Both the position numbers and the translations under genes were made by a program. Positions 41,206-50,524 of a stretch of DNA of 56,318 nt are shown piece by piece; within the stretch, counting starts at the first letter, position 1, and every line of letters begins with the position of its first letter. This DNA is from an uncultured Sutterella sp. GTDB lineage: Bacteria > Pseudomonadota > Gammaproteobacteria > Burkholderiales > Burkholderiaceae_F. The stretch covers positions 1-56,318 of the forward strand of contig CALEAW010000028.1 of the NCBI GenBank assembly GCA_937943605.1, in the 5' to 3' direction. Under the pieces are notes generated by a model. It searched no databases. It worked only from the letters and a program-made list of their open reading frames with translations, and was not told the origin of the DNA.

Positions 41206-42435
41206 TTAATCCGCCCAACGCTTAAAGATCAACGACGTATTGATGCCGCCAAACGCAAAGTTATTGCTTTGGACAAATTCGGTCTCGATCTGGCGCTCGG
41301 TACCCATGATGTAATCCAAGTCACCGCACATAGGATCAGGATCCGTCAGATTGATGGTCGGGCTAAACCAGCCTTCACGCATCATCTGTACAGCAAGCCA
41401 CGCTTCAACCGCACCACAAGCACCTAACGTATGACCAAAGAAGCTCTTCATCGAAGAGACTGGTGTACGGTTACCAAAGACCGCTGCCGTTGCGTTCGAC
41501 TCCGCAATGTCACCACGATCAGTGGCCGTGCCGTGAGCAGACAAATAACCAATATCCGAGGGAGCCAAACCAGCGACCCGTAACGCTTCTTCCATGCAAA
41601 TCTGCATCGTCGCCTGATTGGGTTGCGTAATGTGTGTTGCATCACAGTTCGTAGCAAAGCCCACGATTTCAGCGTAGATCTTCGCACCACGCGCCTGAGC
41701 GTGCTCAAGGGACTCAAGCATGACGGCGCCAGCGCCCTCACCAATCACCAAACCGTCACGATTTTTATCAAAAGGACGCGGCGTGAGTTTAGGTTCATCG
41801 TTACGTACGCTCGCCGCAAAGAGTGTATCAAAGACCGCGACTTCTGATGGACAAAGTTCTTCTGCACCACCCGCAATCATGACATCCTGATAACCATGAC
41901 GGATCGCCTCCCAAGCGTAACCAATTGCTTGAGAGCCTGACGTACAGGCGCTTGGCGTCGGAATCACGCGACCTGTAACACCAAAGAAGAGCCCCGTATT
42001 CACGGCTGTCGTATGCGGCATCATCTGCACATAGGTCGTCGCCGTAATCTTACGCGTACTCTTATTCATCAACATTTCGCCGAAGGCAGCCACCGCATTC
42101 GTGCTACCCGTGCAAGAGCCAAACGCAATCCCAGTACGACCACTCTTAATCACTGGATCGTCCAACAAACCCGCATCTTCGAGTGCCAATTCAGTGGCAC
42201 GCGTTGACAACAAAGAAACGCGCCCCATAGAACGGATGCGCTTACGCGTATAGTGTTCTGGCAACGTAAAGTTCGGAACGGGTGCAGCCAGCTTTGCGCT
42301 CAAACCGTCAATTTCGTCCCACTCAGGCATACGCACCACACAATTTTGATGGGCTAAGAGGCCTGCTTTAATGCTTTCCCAATCGCTACCCAAGGCGGTC
42401 ACGCCGCCAAAACCCGTAATCACAACACGACGCAT
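41206..42435 (-). CDS. apeR: APE beta-ketoacyl-ACP synthase (second KS)
   Basis: The 409-aa FabF-type condensing enzyme keeps the Cys-His-His triad: ACTSGSQA (Cys about residue 164), SAHGTATDRGDIAES and GHTLGACGAVEAW. Its end NNFAFGGINTSLIFKRW is normal. It is the last gene of the operon and starts in TAATG with the stop of apeQ. In APE systems this KS is thought to prime or elongate the aryl starter. Confidence 0.9.
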   Translation of the reverse strand: MRRVVITGFGGVTALGSDWESIKAGLLAHQNCVVRMPEWDEIDGLSAKLAAPVPNFTLPEHYTRKRIRSMGRVSLLSTRATELALEDAGLLDDPVIKSGRTGIAFGSCTGSTNAVAAFGEMLMNKSTRKITATTYVQMMPHTTAVNTGLFFGVTGRVIPTPSACTSGSQAIGYAWEAIRHGYQDVMIAGGAEELCPSEVAVFDTLFAASVRNDEPKLTPRPFDKNRDGLVIGEGAGAVMLESLEHAQARGAKIYAEIVGFATNCDATHITQPNQATMQICMEEALRVAGLAPSDIGYLSAHGTATDRGDIAESNATAAVFGNRTPVSSMKSFFGHTLGACGAVEAWLAVQMMREGWFSPTINLTDPDPMCGDLDYIMGTERQIETEFVQSNNFAFGGINTSLIFKRWAD

Positions 42436-43172
42436 TAGACCATGCCTCCGTTCACAGAAATCACTTGACGCGTAATATAAGACGCTTGCTCACTCATCAA
42501 AAAGCCCACCAAAGCCGCCACCTCTTCAGGCTGTCCCACACGTTGCATCGGAATCATGGCCATGGCATGTTCTTTAGCTAGTTCATTCATGTCAACCATG
42601 CTCGTTTCAATCAAACCAGGTGCAACACAATTGACCGTGATCTTACGCTTAGCGAGTTCCACAGCCAACGCTTTCGTTGCCCCAATCAAACCCGCCTTAG
42701 CGGCACTATAGTTCGTCTGACCACGGTTACCCGTCACCCCAGACACAGACGACATCGTCACGATACGACCACCTTTACGTGCTCGCACCATGGGCATCAC
42801 AGCTGGATGAATCACGTGATAAAAACCATTCAAATCCACGTTAATGACGTCTTTCCAGTCCGCTTCTTCAAGGGCTGGGAAGGCGTTATCGCGAGTGACG
42901 CCAGCGTTCAAGACAATGCCCCAGTAGGCGCCGTGCGCTTCGATATCAGCCTCAATCACAGAGCGAGCAGCCTCCGCCGAACCCACATCAAAAAAGGCTG
43001 TTCTCACAGCGACACCCAATTCGGTGCAAAGGCGTACGGTTTCGTCCATCGCATCAGAGGGACCACGGCTATTGAGCACCAATGTGTAGCCAGCTTTCGC
43101 CAATTCGATAGCGCAAGCACGACCAATGCCACGGGAGGCACCCGTAATTAAAACGGTTTTATTCGTGTTCAC
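42435..43172 (-). CDS. apeQ: APE 3-oxoacyl-ACP reductase
   Basis: The 245-aa FabG-type SDR has TGASRGIG (residues 10-17), NAGVTRD, the catalytic Ser in TMSSVSG and YSAAKAG (YxxxK). It reduces the 3-keto group after each condensation. It overlaps apeP by 4 bp (ATGA) and apeR by one base. The context fixes its role in the APE pathway. Confidence 0.92.
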   Translation of the reverse strand: MNTNKTVLITGASRGIGRACAIELAKAGYTLVLNSRGPSDAMDETVRLCTELGVAVRTAFFDVGSAEAARSVIEADIEAHGAYWGIVLNAGVTRDNAFPALEEADWKDVINVDLNGFYHVIHPAVMPMVRARKGGRIVTMSSVSGVTGNRGQTNYSAAKAGLIGATKALAVELAKRKITVNCVAPGLIETSMVDMNELAKEHAMAMIPMQRVGQPEEVAALVGFLMSEQASYITRQVISVNGGMV

Positions 43173-43654
43173 AATCCATTCTCACCAAAAAGTGCCGCTA
43201 CTTCAGATTCAAGCGGCTGATAAACAGTTAATCGGCCTGAGGCTACGTGTTCGTCCCCAGACGTCAGTTCGCCTTCAAACACAGCCAACTGACCATCAAT
43301 CATGAGTTTGTGCATCGTGCACTGAAGCAAAGGATCGCCCTGCTTCACGACGCGATCAATCTGAATCGAACGTACCGAAAGCAATAACCCAATGTCCGCC
43401 TCAGCATCCCCTTCAGGCACTGGCGTTAAATCACCGTGATAACGTGCCCACACCCCAACGGTTTGTGCCATGATTTCAAGCACAAAAGCTTCAGGCAATT
43501 CGCCATCCTGACGCCAGTGGGTCTTAAGGACGCCATCAGCCGTGGTTTCTGTTTCACACGTGACCGATGCATCATCAACATGCGCCACGCGTGTTAACAC
43601 ACACATGGGTGCACGATGCGGAAGATAGGTTTCGGGCGTTGCGTAAGCAGTCAT
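43169..43654 (-). CDS. apeP: APE hotdog-fold dehydratase subunit
   Basis: The 161-aa protein is a FabZ/thioesterase-like hotdog: YLPHRAPMCVLTRV at the N-terminus and EAFVLEIMAQTVGVWARYH. In characterised APE systems it forms a heterodimer with ApeI and dehydrates the 3-hydroxyacyl chain to give the polyene double bonds. It overlaps apeO and apeQ by 4 bp each, so the three are translationally coupled. Confidence 0.85.
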   Translation of the reverse strand: MTAYATPETYLPHRAPMCVLTRVAHVDDASVTCETETTADGVLKTHWRQDGELPEAFVLEIMAQTVGVWARYHGDLTPVPEGDAEADIGLLLSVRSIQIDRVVKQGDPLLQCTMHKLMIDGQLAVFEGELTSGDEHVASGRLTVYQPLESEVAALFGENGL

Positions 43655-44829
43655 TTTTGACTCGGTTCAAAAATTAAAGAAGTATTGTTGCCACCAAAGG
43701 CGAAATTGTTACTCATCACTGGTCCCATCGGCAACGTGGTCTGTTCACGAATCACGCCACCCATCATCAGCGCAGGATCAGGCGTATCATCAGCACCAAA
43801 TTGTGCGGGCAATGTAAGTCCTTGGGCTTTCATTAACATCAAAATCAGCAGTCCAGCATCTGTAATACCCGCCGCCCCCAATGTGTGTCCCGTGAGCGCC
43901 TTTGTGGACGACATGGGCACGCGTCCTTCGAAGACACGTGCCATTGCGGCCAATTCTGCCGCATCGTTTTGCCCGGTTCCCGTCCCGTGTAAGTTCACAT
44001 ACTGAATGGCATCGGGCGAAAGACTCGCTTTTTGGAGCGCGCCTCGAATGGCTTTTTCAGCTCCACGCCCTTCGGGCTCAGGACTTGACATATGGTACCC
44101 ATCAGAACTTTCACCCCAACCCGAAAAGATCACTGGCTTAGCAACCTTCGGCGTCTTCGTCATCCAAACAATGCCAGCCCCTTCGCCAATCGTAATACCT
44201 GGTCGATGTTCGGTTAAAGGACGTGTCAACGTCGGTGCCAAAACGCCCAACGCATGAAAGCCATTTAATGGCATTTCAGCCAAGGTATCGGCACCGCCCG
44301 CAATCACAGCATCGACTAACCCCGATTCAAGAAGTCGAGCGCCACTAATTAAAGCGCGTGCTGAACTCGTGCAAGCCGTCGCGATCGTCATCGCTGGCCC
44401 TGTAATCCCAAGATAGGCCGCCAAGTCTCGAGCGGGATCCCCCATTTCTTGCCATTCACCTTTAAAAGGCGGATATTCAGTCCCCTTGGCTTGCGCGCGC
44501 CACCAATCCGAAAACTCCTGACTCGCAGCCGTACTCGTCCCCATAACCACCGCAATACGGTCACGCGGCATATCCGCCATCAGACGTTCAAACTGGGCTC
44601 GCTTCGCGTCCCAAGCTGCACGCAACAAGCGTTGATTGCGAGGTGTCGATGGATCAGTCTCGGGTAACGTCACGGCCGCATGACCAAAAGGCACATCAAT
44701 CCCATCCACGGTGCGCACCGTGGGGCCAGCCATCCCGGGCGAAAGACCCGCCACTAAATTGGACAAAATCGTCTCGTCATCCGCCCCTAAGGCATTGATG
44801 AGTGACACCGCTTCGATATAAACCGTCAC
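43651..44829 (-). CDS. apeO: APE beta-ketoacyl-ACP synthase (main elongating KS)
   Basis: The 392-aa FabF-type enzyme has its Cys in TACTSSARALISG, His in NLHGTGTGQNDAAE and GHTLGAAGITDAG, all intact. In known APE systems this KS pairs with a chain-length-factor-like partner (ApeC). The start is 12 bp after the DUF3261 gene, and the stop overlaps apeP in ATGA. Confidence 0.9.
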   Translation of the reverse strand: MTVYIEAVSLINALGADDETILSNLVAGLSPGMAGPTVRTVDGIDVPFGHAAVTLPETDPSTPRNQRLLRAAWDAKRAQFERLMADMPRDRIAVVMGTSTAASQEFSDWWRAQAKGTEYPPFKGEWQEMGDPARDLAAYLGITGPAMTIATACTSSARALISGARLLESGLVDAVIAGGADTLAEMPLNGFHALGVLAPTLTRPLTEHRPGITIGEGAGIVWMTKTPKVAKPVIFSGWGESSDGYHMSSPEPEGRGAEKAIRGALQKASLSPDAIQYVNLHGTGTGQNDAAELAAMARVFEGRVPMSSTKALTGHTLGAAGITDAGLLILMLMKAQGLTLPAQFGADDTPDPALMMGGVIREQTTLPMGPVMSNNFAFGGNNTSLIFEPSQK

Positions 44830-44841
44830 GAAGGTCTCTCC

Positions 44842-45441
44842 TTACAAAGCTCGAAATGTCAAGGTATACCCAAACGCCTCATGCGTGAGCGACTTTAATC
44901 GCGCCGGGGTCGTCCCTTCGTTATAAATCATGCGTTCAACCACCTTACCCTTGGGATCTACAACCATACGGCCATTGGACGTGATCTCTAAATGATACCC
45001 ATTTGGTAAAACATTCGCCCAATGTTCTATGGGCAAGGTCGCCAATAACACATCCGCCACCATTTGCGAGGCTTCTAAACCCTTGGGAAGTGGTACATGG
45101 GCTTGCCTCGTCAACTGTTTGCCGTCGTAATGCACAGTCATGAGTGCCATACCCGTGGGCGTCAAGACATCCATCGTATAGTCACCGTTGCGACACACTT
45201 CTACCGTCATGACGCGTTGCGTCCTATCATCTCGCTTCGCCGTCAAAAGCGTCTTTTGGCTGTAGTCTGAAGGGCAGGCAACCGTAGGCAAAGTAGCCTC
45301 AACACCAGGTACCAACCAAAAGGTGGGCACCGTCGGCGTCATGCTTTGCGTTGCACACCCCCAAAGCCCGAAGGTCATCAGGCCAACCCCGGCTAACCTC
45401 AGCGCCCTGCACTGGGACCGATCTTTTTGAACACCTGTCAT
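44842..45441 (-). CDS. apeN: DUF3261-type lipoprotein of the APE cluster
   Basis: The start at 45441 (MTGVQKD) overlaps the exporter stop by ATGA and follows AAGGAAGGAA. The 199-aa product has a lipobox (LWGC, about residue 28) and a LolB-like beta-sheet frame: VEVCRNGDYTMDVLTPTGMALMTVHYDGK. It should sit in the outer membrane and work with the LolA-like carrier and MMPL exporter to place the pigment there. Confidence 0.8.
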   Translation of the reverse strand: MTGVQKDRSQCRALRLAGVGLMTFGLWGCATQSMTPTVPTFWLVPGVEATLPTVACPSDYSQKTLLTAKRDDRTQRVMTVEVCRNGDYTMDVLTPTGMALMTVHYDGKQLTRQAHVPLPKGLEASQMVADVLLATLPIEHWANVLPNGYHLEITSNGRMVVDPKGKVVERMIYNEGTTPARLKSLTHEAFGYTLTFRAL

Positions 45442-47777
45442 GATTTTGATTCCTTCCTTTGAGGGACTCCCGCTGCTGGTGCCAACAAAAAGGCTACCAA
45501 GACACCAACCGACAACACACACCCAAAAACACGCACCGCGGGCGTTTCACTAAAGACCAAAATCCCGAGCGACAACAACGTCGTCGTGAGCGCGACCGAC
45601 ATGGCATAAAAGAGTTTCTCACTTGCCGCACTAACACTTTGAAAAAAGACCGTGTAGTCAACCCCAATCCCCATCACCAAAATAAGTGCAAAGAGACTAA
45701 AGAGATTGACGGGCATGCCAAGTAACCCGGTGGCAGCGAGCCCAGCCAATAAACCTCCCATCACAGGCAGCGAAGCGCGTAACCCTCGACGTAAACCTAA
45801 AAGGCGCATGAGCATACCGGTCAAGGCCGCAAACCCGACCCCAATCAAAATGGTCAAACCTTCTCTAAAGGTTGCAAACCGCGTACCAAAGTCCGCACGT
45901 CGATGAAGCCAATAGGTTTCGTCTAAAAGCGCAACCGCTTCAGACGCTCTGTCATGGGCGCCAGGCATCTGGGACATGGTCACCGGCACAAACACCGCCA
46001 CTTGACCATCGGGTAAGGTACGAATCAACGTTCGATAAGGCGCACCCGCACGACTTGCTAACCAAGCCTCAGGCGTCACAACGTCATAAGGCACACATCC
46101 TTTCGTTTGAGACGACTGATCTTGGCGCTTAGCGCACGGCGGATTGAGTCTCTGAACCAAGGTGGCTTCTAATTCCTGGAGGGCATTGAAAACCATCGTT
46201 TGTTGCGCTTCTGAATGAAAAGGCACCACGACGGGCTTTTCAATGACGCCTTCAGTTTCTAAGGTCGCAAGTGTCGGCCTCAAAGCTTCTAAACGGTCAA
46301 GCGCAGCATTGAGCGTATGTCCCGTCACCGCAAACCAGGTTTGTGAAAAGCCTTTGCCTAACAGTTCGCTCAAAAGCCGTTCTTCTTGCATGAGCTGCTC
46401 AGGCGTCGTTTGTAGTGCCCCTAAATCGTCATTGACTTTGAGTTGAGTGAGTCCCACACCGATCACCACCACAAGCCCTGCAAGACTAACTCGAGTCCAG
46501 GGAGCGCGTTGTGCCCAAGCAGACACATATTGCGTTAAGAGCGTATGTGTCTGTAATGGGCGCACTGGGAAGCCATGAACCAAAAACGGAAACCACAAGA
46601 CGACCGTCAACCACGCCCCGACTAAGCCACAAACGGCAAAGACGGCAAGCTGTCGTAAGCCAGGAAAAGGCGCAGCCAACATCAATCCATAGGCCACACA
46701 CGTTGTGATGAGCGCGTGCCAAAGACTCGGACGCAAAGCAACGAGCGACTGCCAAGGCATTTCGTCATGACCGGCCCATCGTCGGCGCACCAAATAGTAG
46801 GTCGTATAGTCAGCCGAAATCCCGATGAGGCTCAAACACATAACGAGTGTCACGGCATGTAACGATCCAAAAAGCCACAAGGTTGCCGCAGTGCCGCAGA
46901 GAGCCCCCACAGAGACCGACACCAAACAAAGCACCACAGGTCGAACACTTCTAAAGGTCCAGCCAATAAAGAGCGCTAATAAACCAATCGAGAGTGACCC
47001 TAAGCGAGTCACATCGCGTTCGGCTTGGCTTGCCGCATGGTGACTATAAAAGACCACACCTTGGCCCACTATCTTGGCATCAAACTTCTCAGCAATCGAC
47101 GCGCGTAACGCTTTTTCTTTGGCTATCCAAGCGTTTAACCCAGCCCCCGATTTGGCGTCTTCAGGGATCACCCCTGTCATCAGGCGCCACGTGGTACCCG
47201 CTTGATCTTGTGCCGTGAGCCAACCGCCCTTCATACCAATGGCCGTCCCAACCCCAGCCGTCATGACACTTCGCGTCAACAAAAAGGGATCATTCGCCCA
47301 TTCTTCACCCGTCACACCACCCACGGGACTATAGAGCTGTGCCATGATTTGTCGAAGTTGATGTTTGCCCTTCTCTTCGGTCAAGTCCGAGATGACGGTC
47401 TCAGGCAAACTTCCTAACACCGACTGACGCACGTCCTTCAACCAGGCGGCCTGATCGTCAGGCGTAAAATGCCCTTCAATCGTCGTCACTAAACCGGCGC
47501 TTGTAAGGCCAGCCATCATGGCGTTCGCTGCCGCTTCAGAACCCGACACTGCCCACACGACGCGGTTAGCCACACTACCCACCGCAGCATCAGTCAACAT
47601 CACGGTTTGGGCGTCGCCCTCAACTTCAGGCAACAATTCAAGCACATCGGTCGAAAGTGCACCCTTAGGCCACGATACAAGAAGCGCCAAGCCAAGCATC
47701 AGGACGCACGCAAGCCAGCCCAAAGCGCTCAACACGCGGGCATTGATCGGTGCATCTACATGGGGCTTTATCGGCAT
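45438..47777 (-). CDS. apeM: MMPL/RND-family APE exporter
   Basis: The 779-aa protein has the RND plan: helix 1 (residues 15-33), a large periplasmic domain, five helices including SLIGISADYTTYYLVRRRW (the MMPL GxxxDY motif), a second periplasmic domain and a last helix group with LILVMGIGVDYTVFFQS. It should move aryl-polyene lipids across the inner membrane with proton force. It starts 11 bp after the LolA-like gene. Confidence 0.9.
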   Translation of the reverse strand: MPIKPHVDAPINARVLSALGWLACVLMLGLALLVSWPKGALSTDVLELLPEVEGDAQTVMLTDAAVGSVANRVVWAVSGSEAAANAMMAGLTSAGLVTTIEGHFTPDDQAAWLKDVRQSVLGSLPETVISDLTEEKGKHQLRQIMAQLYSPVGGVTGEEWANDPFLLTRSVMTAGVGTAIGMKGGWLTAQDQAGTTWRLMTGVIPEDAKSGAGLNAWIAKEKALRASIAEKFDAKIVGQGVVFYSHHAASQAERDVTRLGSLSIGLLALFIGWTFRSVRPVVLCLVSVSVGALCGTAATLWLFGSLHAVTLVMCLSLIGISADYTTYYLVRRRWAGHDEMPWQSLVALRPSLWHALITTCVAYGLMLAAPFPGLRQLAVFAVCGLVGAWLTVVLWFPFLVHGFPVRPLQTHTLLTQYVSAWAQRAPWTRVSLAGLVVVIGVGLTQLKVNDDLGALQTTPEQLMQEERLLSELLGKGFSQTWFAVTGHTLNAALDRLEALRPTLATLETEGVIEKPVVVPFHSEAQQTMVFNALQELEATLVQRLNPPCAKRQDQSSQTKGCVPYDVVTPEAWLASRAGAPYRTLIRTLPDGQVAVFVPVTMSQMPGAHDRASEAVALLDETYWLHRRADFGTRFATFREGLTILIGVGFAALTGMLMRLLGLRRGLRASLPVMGGLLAGLAATGLLGMPVNLFSLFALILVMGIGVDYTVFFQSVSAASEKLFYAMSVALTTTLLSLGILVFSETPAVRVFGCVLSVGVLVAFLLAPAAGVPQRKESKS

Positions 47778-47788
47778 GGCACGTCACC

Positions 47789-48433
47789 TTAGCGAACGAC
47801 TTCAATGTCGCTCAACGTCATTTCAGTACGGTTTTCAGGATTAGGCGTCATCGTAAAGGCGCGCACGACCGTGTCGCCCGACACAACCACGGTGCCTAAG
47901 AGTTGCTTCAAATGCGCTTCTTTTGGTTCTAAGGTCGCAGTCCACGAACCTTTTTTTGCTGGGTCTTCTTTGAGCGTCCCTGTAAAATGTTGCGTTAAGG
48001 TCTCAACATCTAAGCGCATCACGCCTGCTAACATTTCGGCCGCGGCCCAAACCGCTGGGTGCGTGGCTTTGGTCATGACTTCAGCAGGTTCATCTTCGTA
48101 CTGAATCGAAAACGTATCGCCTTGTAGGCGAACCACCTGCTTAAAAGGCACTAACTGCGTCCAAAGAAAAGACCCAGCGTGATCTAATTCGAGTGTCCCC
48201 GTGCTTGTTAACGTCTGCCCCGTGGCACCCAACCAACGCGTTTGCGTAAACGCTGCCTTCAATTGTTTGACGTCACCAAGACGCTGGGCTAAGGCTTCCC
48301 ATTGACTCGACGTGGCTTCGGAAGCGACAGAAGACGACACCTCTGCGACCTTGAGAGGGGTCTGCGCCATCGACGGGCCAGAAACCAAAAAGCTAATGAC
48401 AAAAAGGCTAGCAACCATGACAGACGGTCTCAT
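47789..48433 (-). CDS. apeL: LolA-like periplasmic lipid carrier of the APE cluster
   Basis: The 214-aa protein has a Sec signal peptide ending PSMAQT (residue 24) and a LolA-type fold: LKAAFTQTRWLGATGQTLTSTGTLELDHAGSFLW and VKQVVRLQGDTF. It likely carries pigment through the periplasm. It overlaps the glycosyl/acyltransferase gene by 4 bp (ATGA). In many APE clusters a thioesterase gene lies between these two; here it is absent. Confidence 0.85.
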   Translation of the reverse strand: MRPSVMVASLFVISFLVSGPSMAQTPLKVAEVSSSVASEATSSQWEALAQRLGDVKQLKAAFTQTRWLGATGQTLTSTGTLELDHAGSFLWTQLVPFKQVVRLQGDTFSIQYEDEPAEVMTKATHPAVWAAAEMLAGVMRLDVETLTQHFTGTLKEDPAKKGSWTATLEPKEAHLKQLLGTVVVSGDTVVRAFTMTPNPENRTEMTLSDIEVVR

Positions 48434-50145
48434 TCTTTATCGTCCTCATGCCAAAAATCGTAAAAATTGAACCACTGATAGGGATGCGCCAAAGCTTGCG
48501 CTTCGAGGATCTCAGCCCAACGAGTAGCGTAGGCTTGTAGTGCTTCATCACGCGTCCTGCGAGGTAACGAAATCTCGGACGCAAAAGGTCTGCAGCTAAT
48601 CAAAAGCTTCTGACCTTCACGCACGGCAAACAAGGTCACCACTTCGCACTTCAATAAGTTCGCCAACACGAAGGGACCCACCGGGAACGGTGCTTCGTGC
48701 CCTAAAAAGGTCGCCGTTGCCGTACGACTCGCGCGAGATGACTGATCATTAGGCGTACGGTCGGCAGCAATGGCTACCCATTCACCGCGAGCAATGGCCT
48801 CTTCTAATCGCGCAGCCGTATCAACGCCTAAATGATTGACGGCAATGATATGACGTGAAGCATCGGGCGCCACCTCTTCGAGCATCGCCTTAAAGCGCGG
48901 CGCATGTTCGTCATACACCAAAGCCCAAACAGGCACTGCACGGTCATGTTGCGCCAACGCACGGGTCGCTTCAGCGACACCCAAGTGTGATACCAAAACC
49001 AATTTGCCGCGGCCATCAGCGGGCGGTTCGCAGAGCAACTGTCGACTTTCTTCGTCCGCAAAGTCAACGTCTTTCCAAAGCGTTAAATCCCCTGCCCACG
49101 CGGCCAGTCGGTCAAGCATACTCTCCGTAAAGGCCTTAAAGTGCGAGAGCCCAGAGTACGTTTCGATAGGCATCCCTCGACGGGTACGTTCTTCGTTAAC
49201 ACGCGTTAAAAACTGACGACTCGCCTTTTTGGCTGCCGTCCCGGTGAGATAAAAGACACCGGTCACGGGCCAGCCAATCAACGTAAATAACGATCGACCG
49301 CCCAAGCGATAGAGTTGCCACAAGAACTTCATGCCCGAAAAGCCACGACGCTCTTTCACTTTCATCCAATGCGTTGACGTGTCGTTGGGAGCAACTGGTT
49401 CACGTCTAAAGAGACGCTTTAAGCGGGCAGGCCACCATAACGGGCTTTCAATACAAAGCCGCGTATGCATTTTAGAAATGCGAACGTTGTCTTCCCACAT
49501 TCTGAAGTTCGAGTAGCCGCCTTCTGGATAAATCACGCGGCTAGGCACAAACCGTACCCGTAAGCCTTGCCAATAGAGTCGGACCATGATTTCGGTATCA
49601 AAGTCCATAAATTGCCCCACGTGCTTGGTCTTGAGAATCGATAAGGTGGGCGCAATCGGATAGACGCGATAGCCACACATACTGTCGACAATCTCAAAAC
49701 TCAAGGTCTCAATCCACACCCAAACATGCGTTACATAGCGACCAATCAAGCGCTTTTTGGGCACCGATTCGTCATAAAGGGGGCGCGCAGACCAGAGCGC
49801 CTCTGGTTGAGCTTTGGCACCTGAAATTAACGTTGGGGCATCGGCCAAGTCATGTTGCCCATCCGCATCGACCTGTAAGGCATGTGTGTAACCCGCTTTA
49901 GCTGCGTAATCAAGCCCCGTCGTAAAGGCCGCCCCTTTACCGCGATTCACATCATGACGCAACAAAGTCATTTCGGCGCGACGAGGTGCGAGCGCATCCA
50001 ACGCCTCACGCGTGATAGCATCGCTCCCGTCATCGACCACAATGACAGGCAGCCCCAACGGTTTTAAACCGTCGAGCACCTTTTCTACCGTCAACCCATG
50101 GTTTCGGCAAGGAATAATGACTACAGGACGAAACGCTTCAGACAT
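48430..50145 (-). CDS. apeJ: APE glycosyltransferase-acyltransferase fusion
   Basis: The 571-aa protein joins a GT2 glycosyltransferase (residues 1-230: VVIIPCRNHGLTVEKVL, ALQVDADGQHD with the DxD, SMCGYRVY) to an LpxL-like lipid acyltransferase (270-571: HLGVAEATRA, IAADRTPNDQSSRASR, ARPYQWFNFYDFW-like end). It should build the lipid anchor of the pigment. The fusion is common in APE clusters. It begins 7 bp after apeI. Confidence 0.88.
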   Translation of the reverse strand: MSEAFRPVVIIPCRNHGLTVEKVLDGLKPLGLPVIVVDDGSDAITREALDALAPRRAEMTLLRHDVNRGKGAAFTTGLDYAAKAGYTHALQVDADGQHDLADAPTLISGAKAQPEALWSARPLYDESVPKKRLIGRYVTHVWVWIETLSFEIVDSMCGYRVYPIAPTLSILKTKHVGQFMDFDTEIMVRLYWQGLRVRFVPSRVIYPEGGYSNFRMWEDNVRISKMHTRLCIESPLWWPARLKRLFRREPVAPNDTSTHWMKVKERRGFSGMKFLWQLYRLGGRSLFTLIGWPVTGVFYLTGTAAKKASRQFLTRVNEERTRRGMPIETYSGLSHFKAFTESMLDRLAAWAGDLTLWKDVDFADEESRQLLCEPPADGRGKLVLVSHLGVAEATRALAQHDRAVPVWALVYDEHAPRFKAMLEEVAPDASRHIIAVNHLGVDTAARLEEAIARGEWVAIAADRTPNDQSSRASRTATATFLGHEAPFPVGPFVLANLLKCEVVTLFAVREGQKLLISCRPFASEISLPRRTRDEALQAYATRWAEILEAQALAHPYQWFNFYDFWHEDDKE

Positions 50146-50152
50146 TTAACAC

Positions 50153-50524
50153 TCAACGTTCGACAAAAATGACCTTACCGCGGCTCGCATGCAAACGGTT
50201 GTCACCTCGCGCCACCTCATACACAAACGTGACGCTATGCCCCTTGGGACTCTCGGTATAGGTTAACGTGATACAAACCGTGTCACCAGGACGCAAAGGC
50301 ACAGTGAATTTCATTTGCGGCACAGCACTCAGACGCAAACGACGCCCAAGCCAATCCTCAGCCAAAGACTGTACGAGGTTGAGCTGCACCACGCCAGGCA
50401 ATATCGGCTGCGTCGGAAAATGCCCGTCAAACTCAGGCATCCCTTCGGTGAGGGTTACGCGTGCGATCAAGGTCGTCGCATCACGATGCTCACACACTGT
50501 GTGTTCAAATAACGTGTTAGCCAT
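50153..50524 (-). CDS. apeI: APE hotdog-fold dehydratase subunit
   Basis: The 123-aa FabA/FabZ-like protein has GHFPTQPILPGVVQLNLVQSL (residues 34-54) with the catalytic His and a C-terminal KVIFVER. It pairs with ApeP. The start at 50524 shares a base with the apeH stop (TGATG), which is preferred to a TTG codon upstream. Confidence 0.88.
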   Translation of the reverse strand: MANTLFEHTVCEHRDATTLIARVTLTEGMPEFDGHFPTQPILPGVVQLNLVQSLAEDWLGRRLRLSAVPQMKFTVPLRPGDTVCITLTYTESPKGHSVTFVYEVARGDNRLHASRGKVIFVER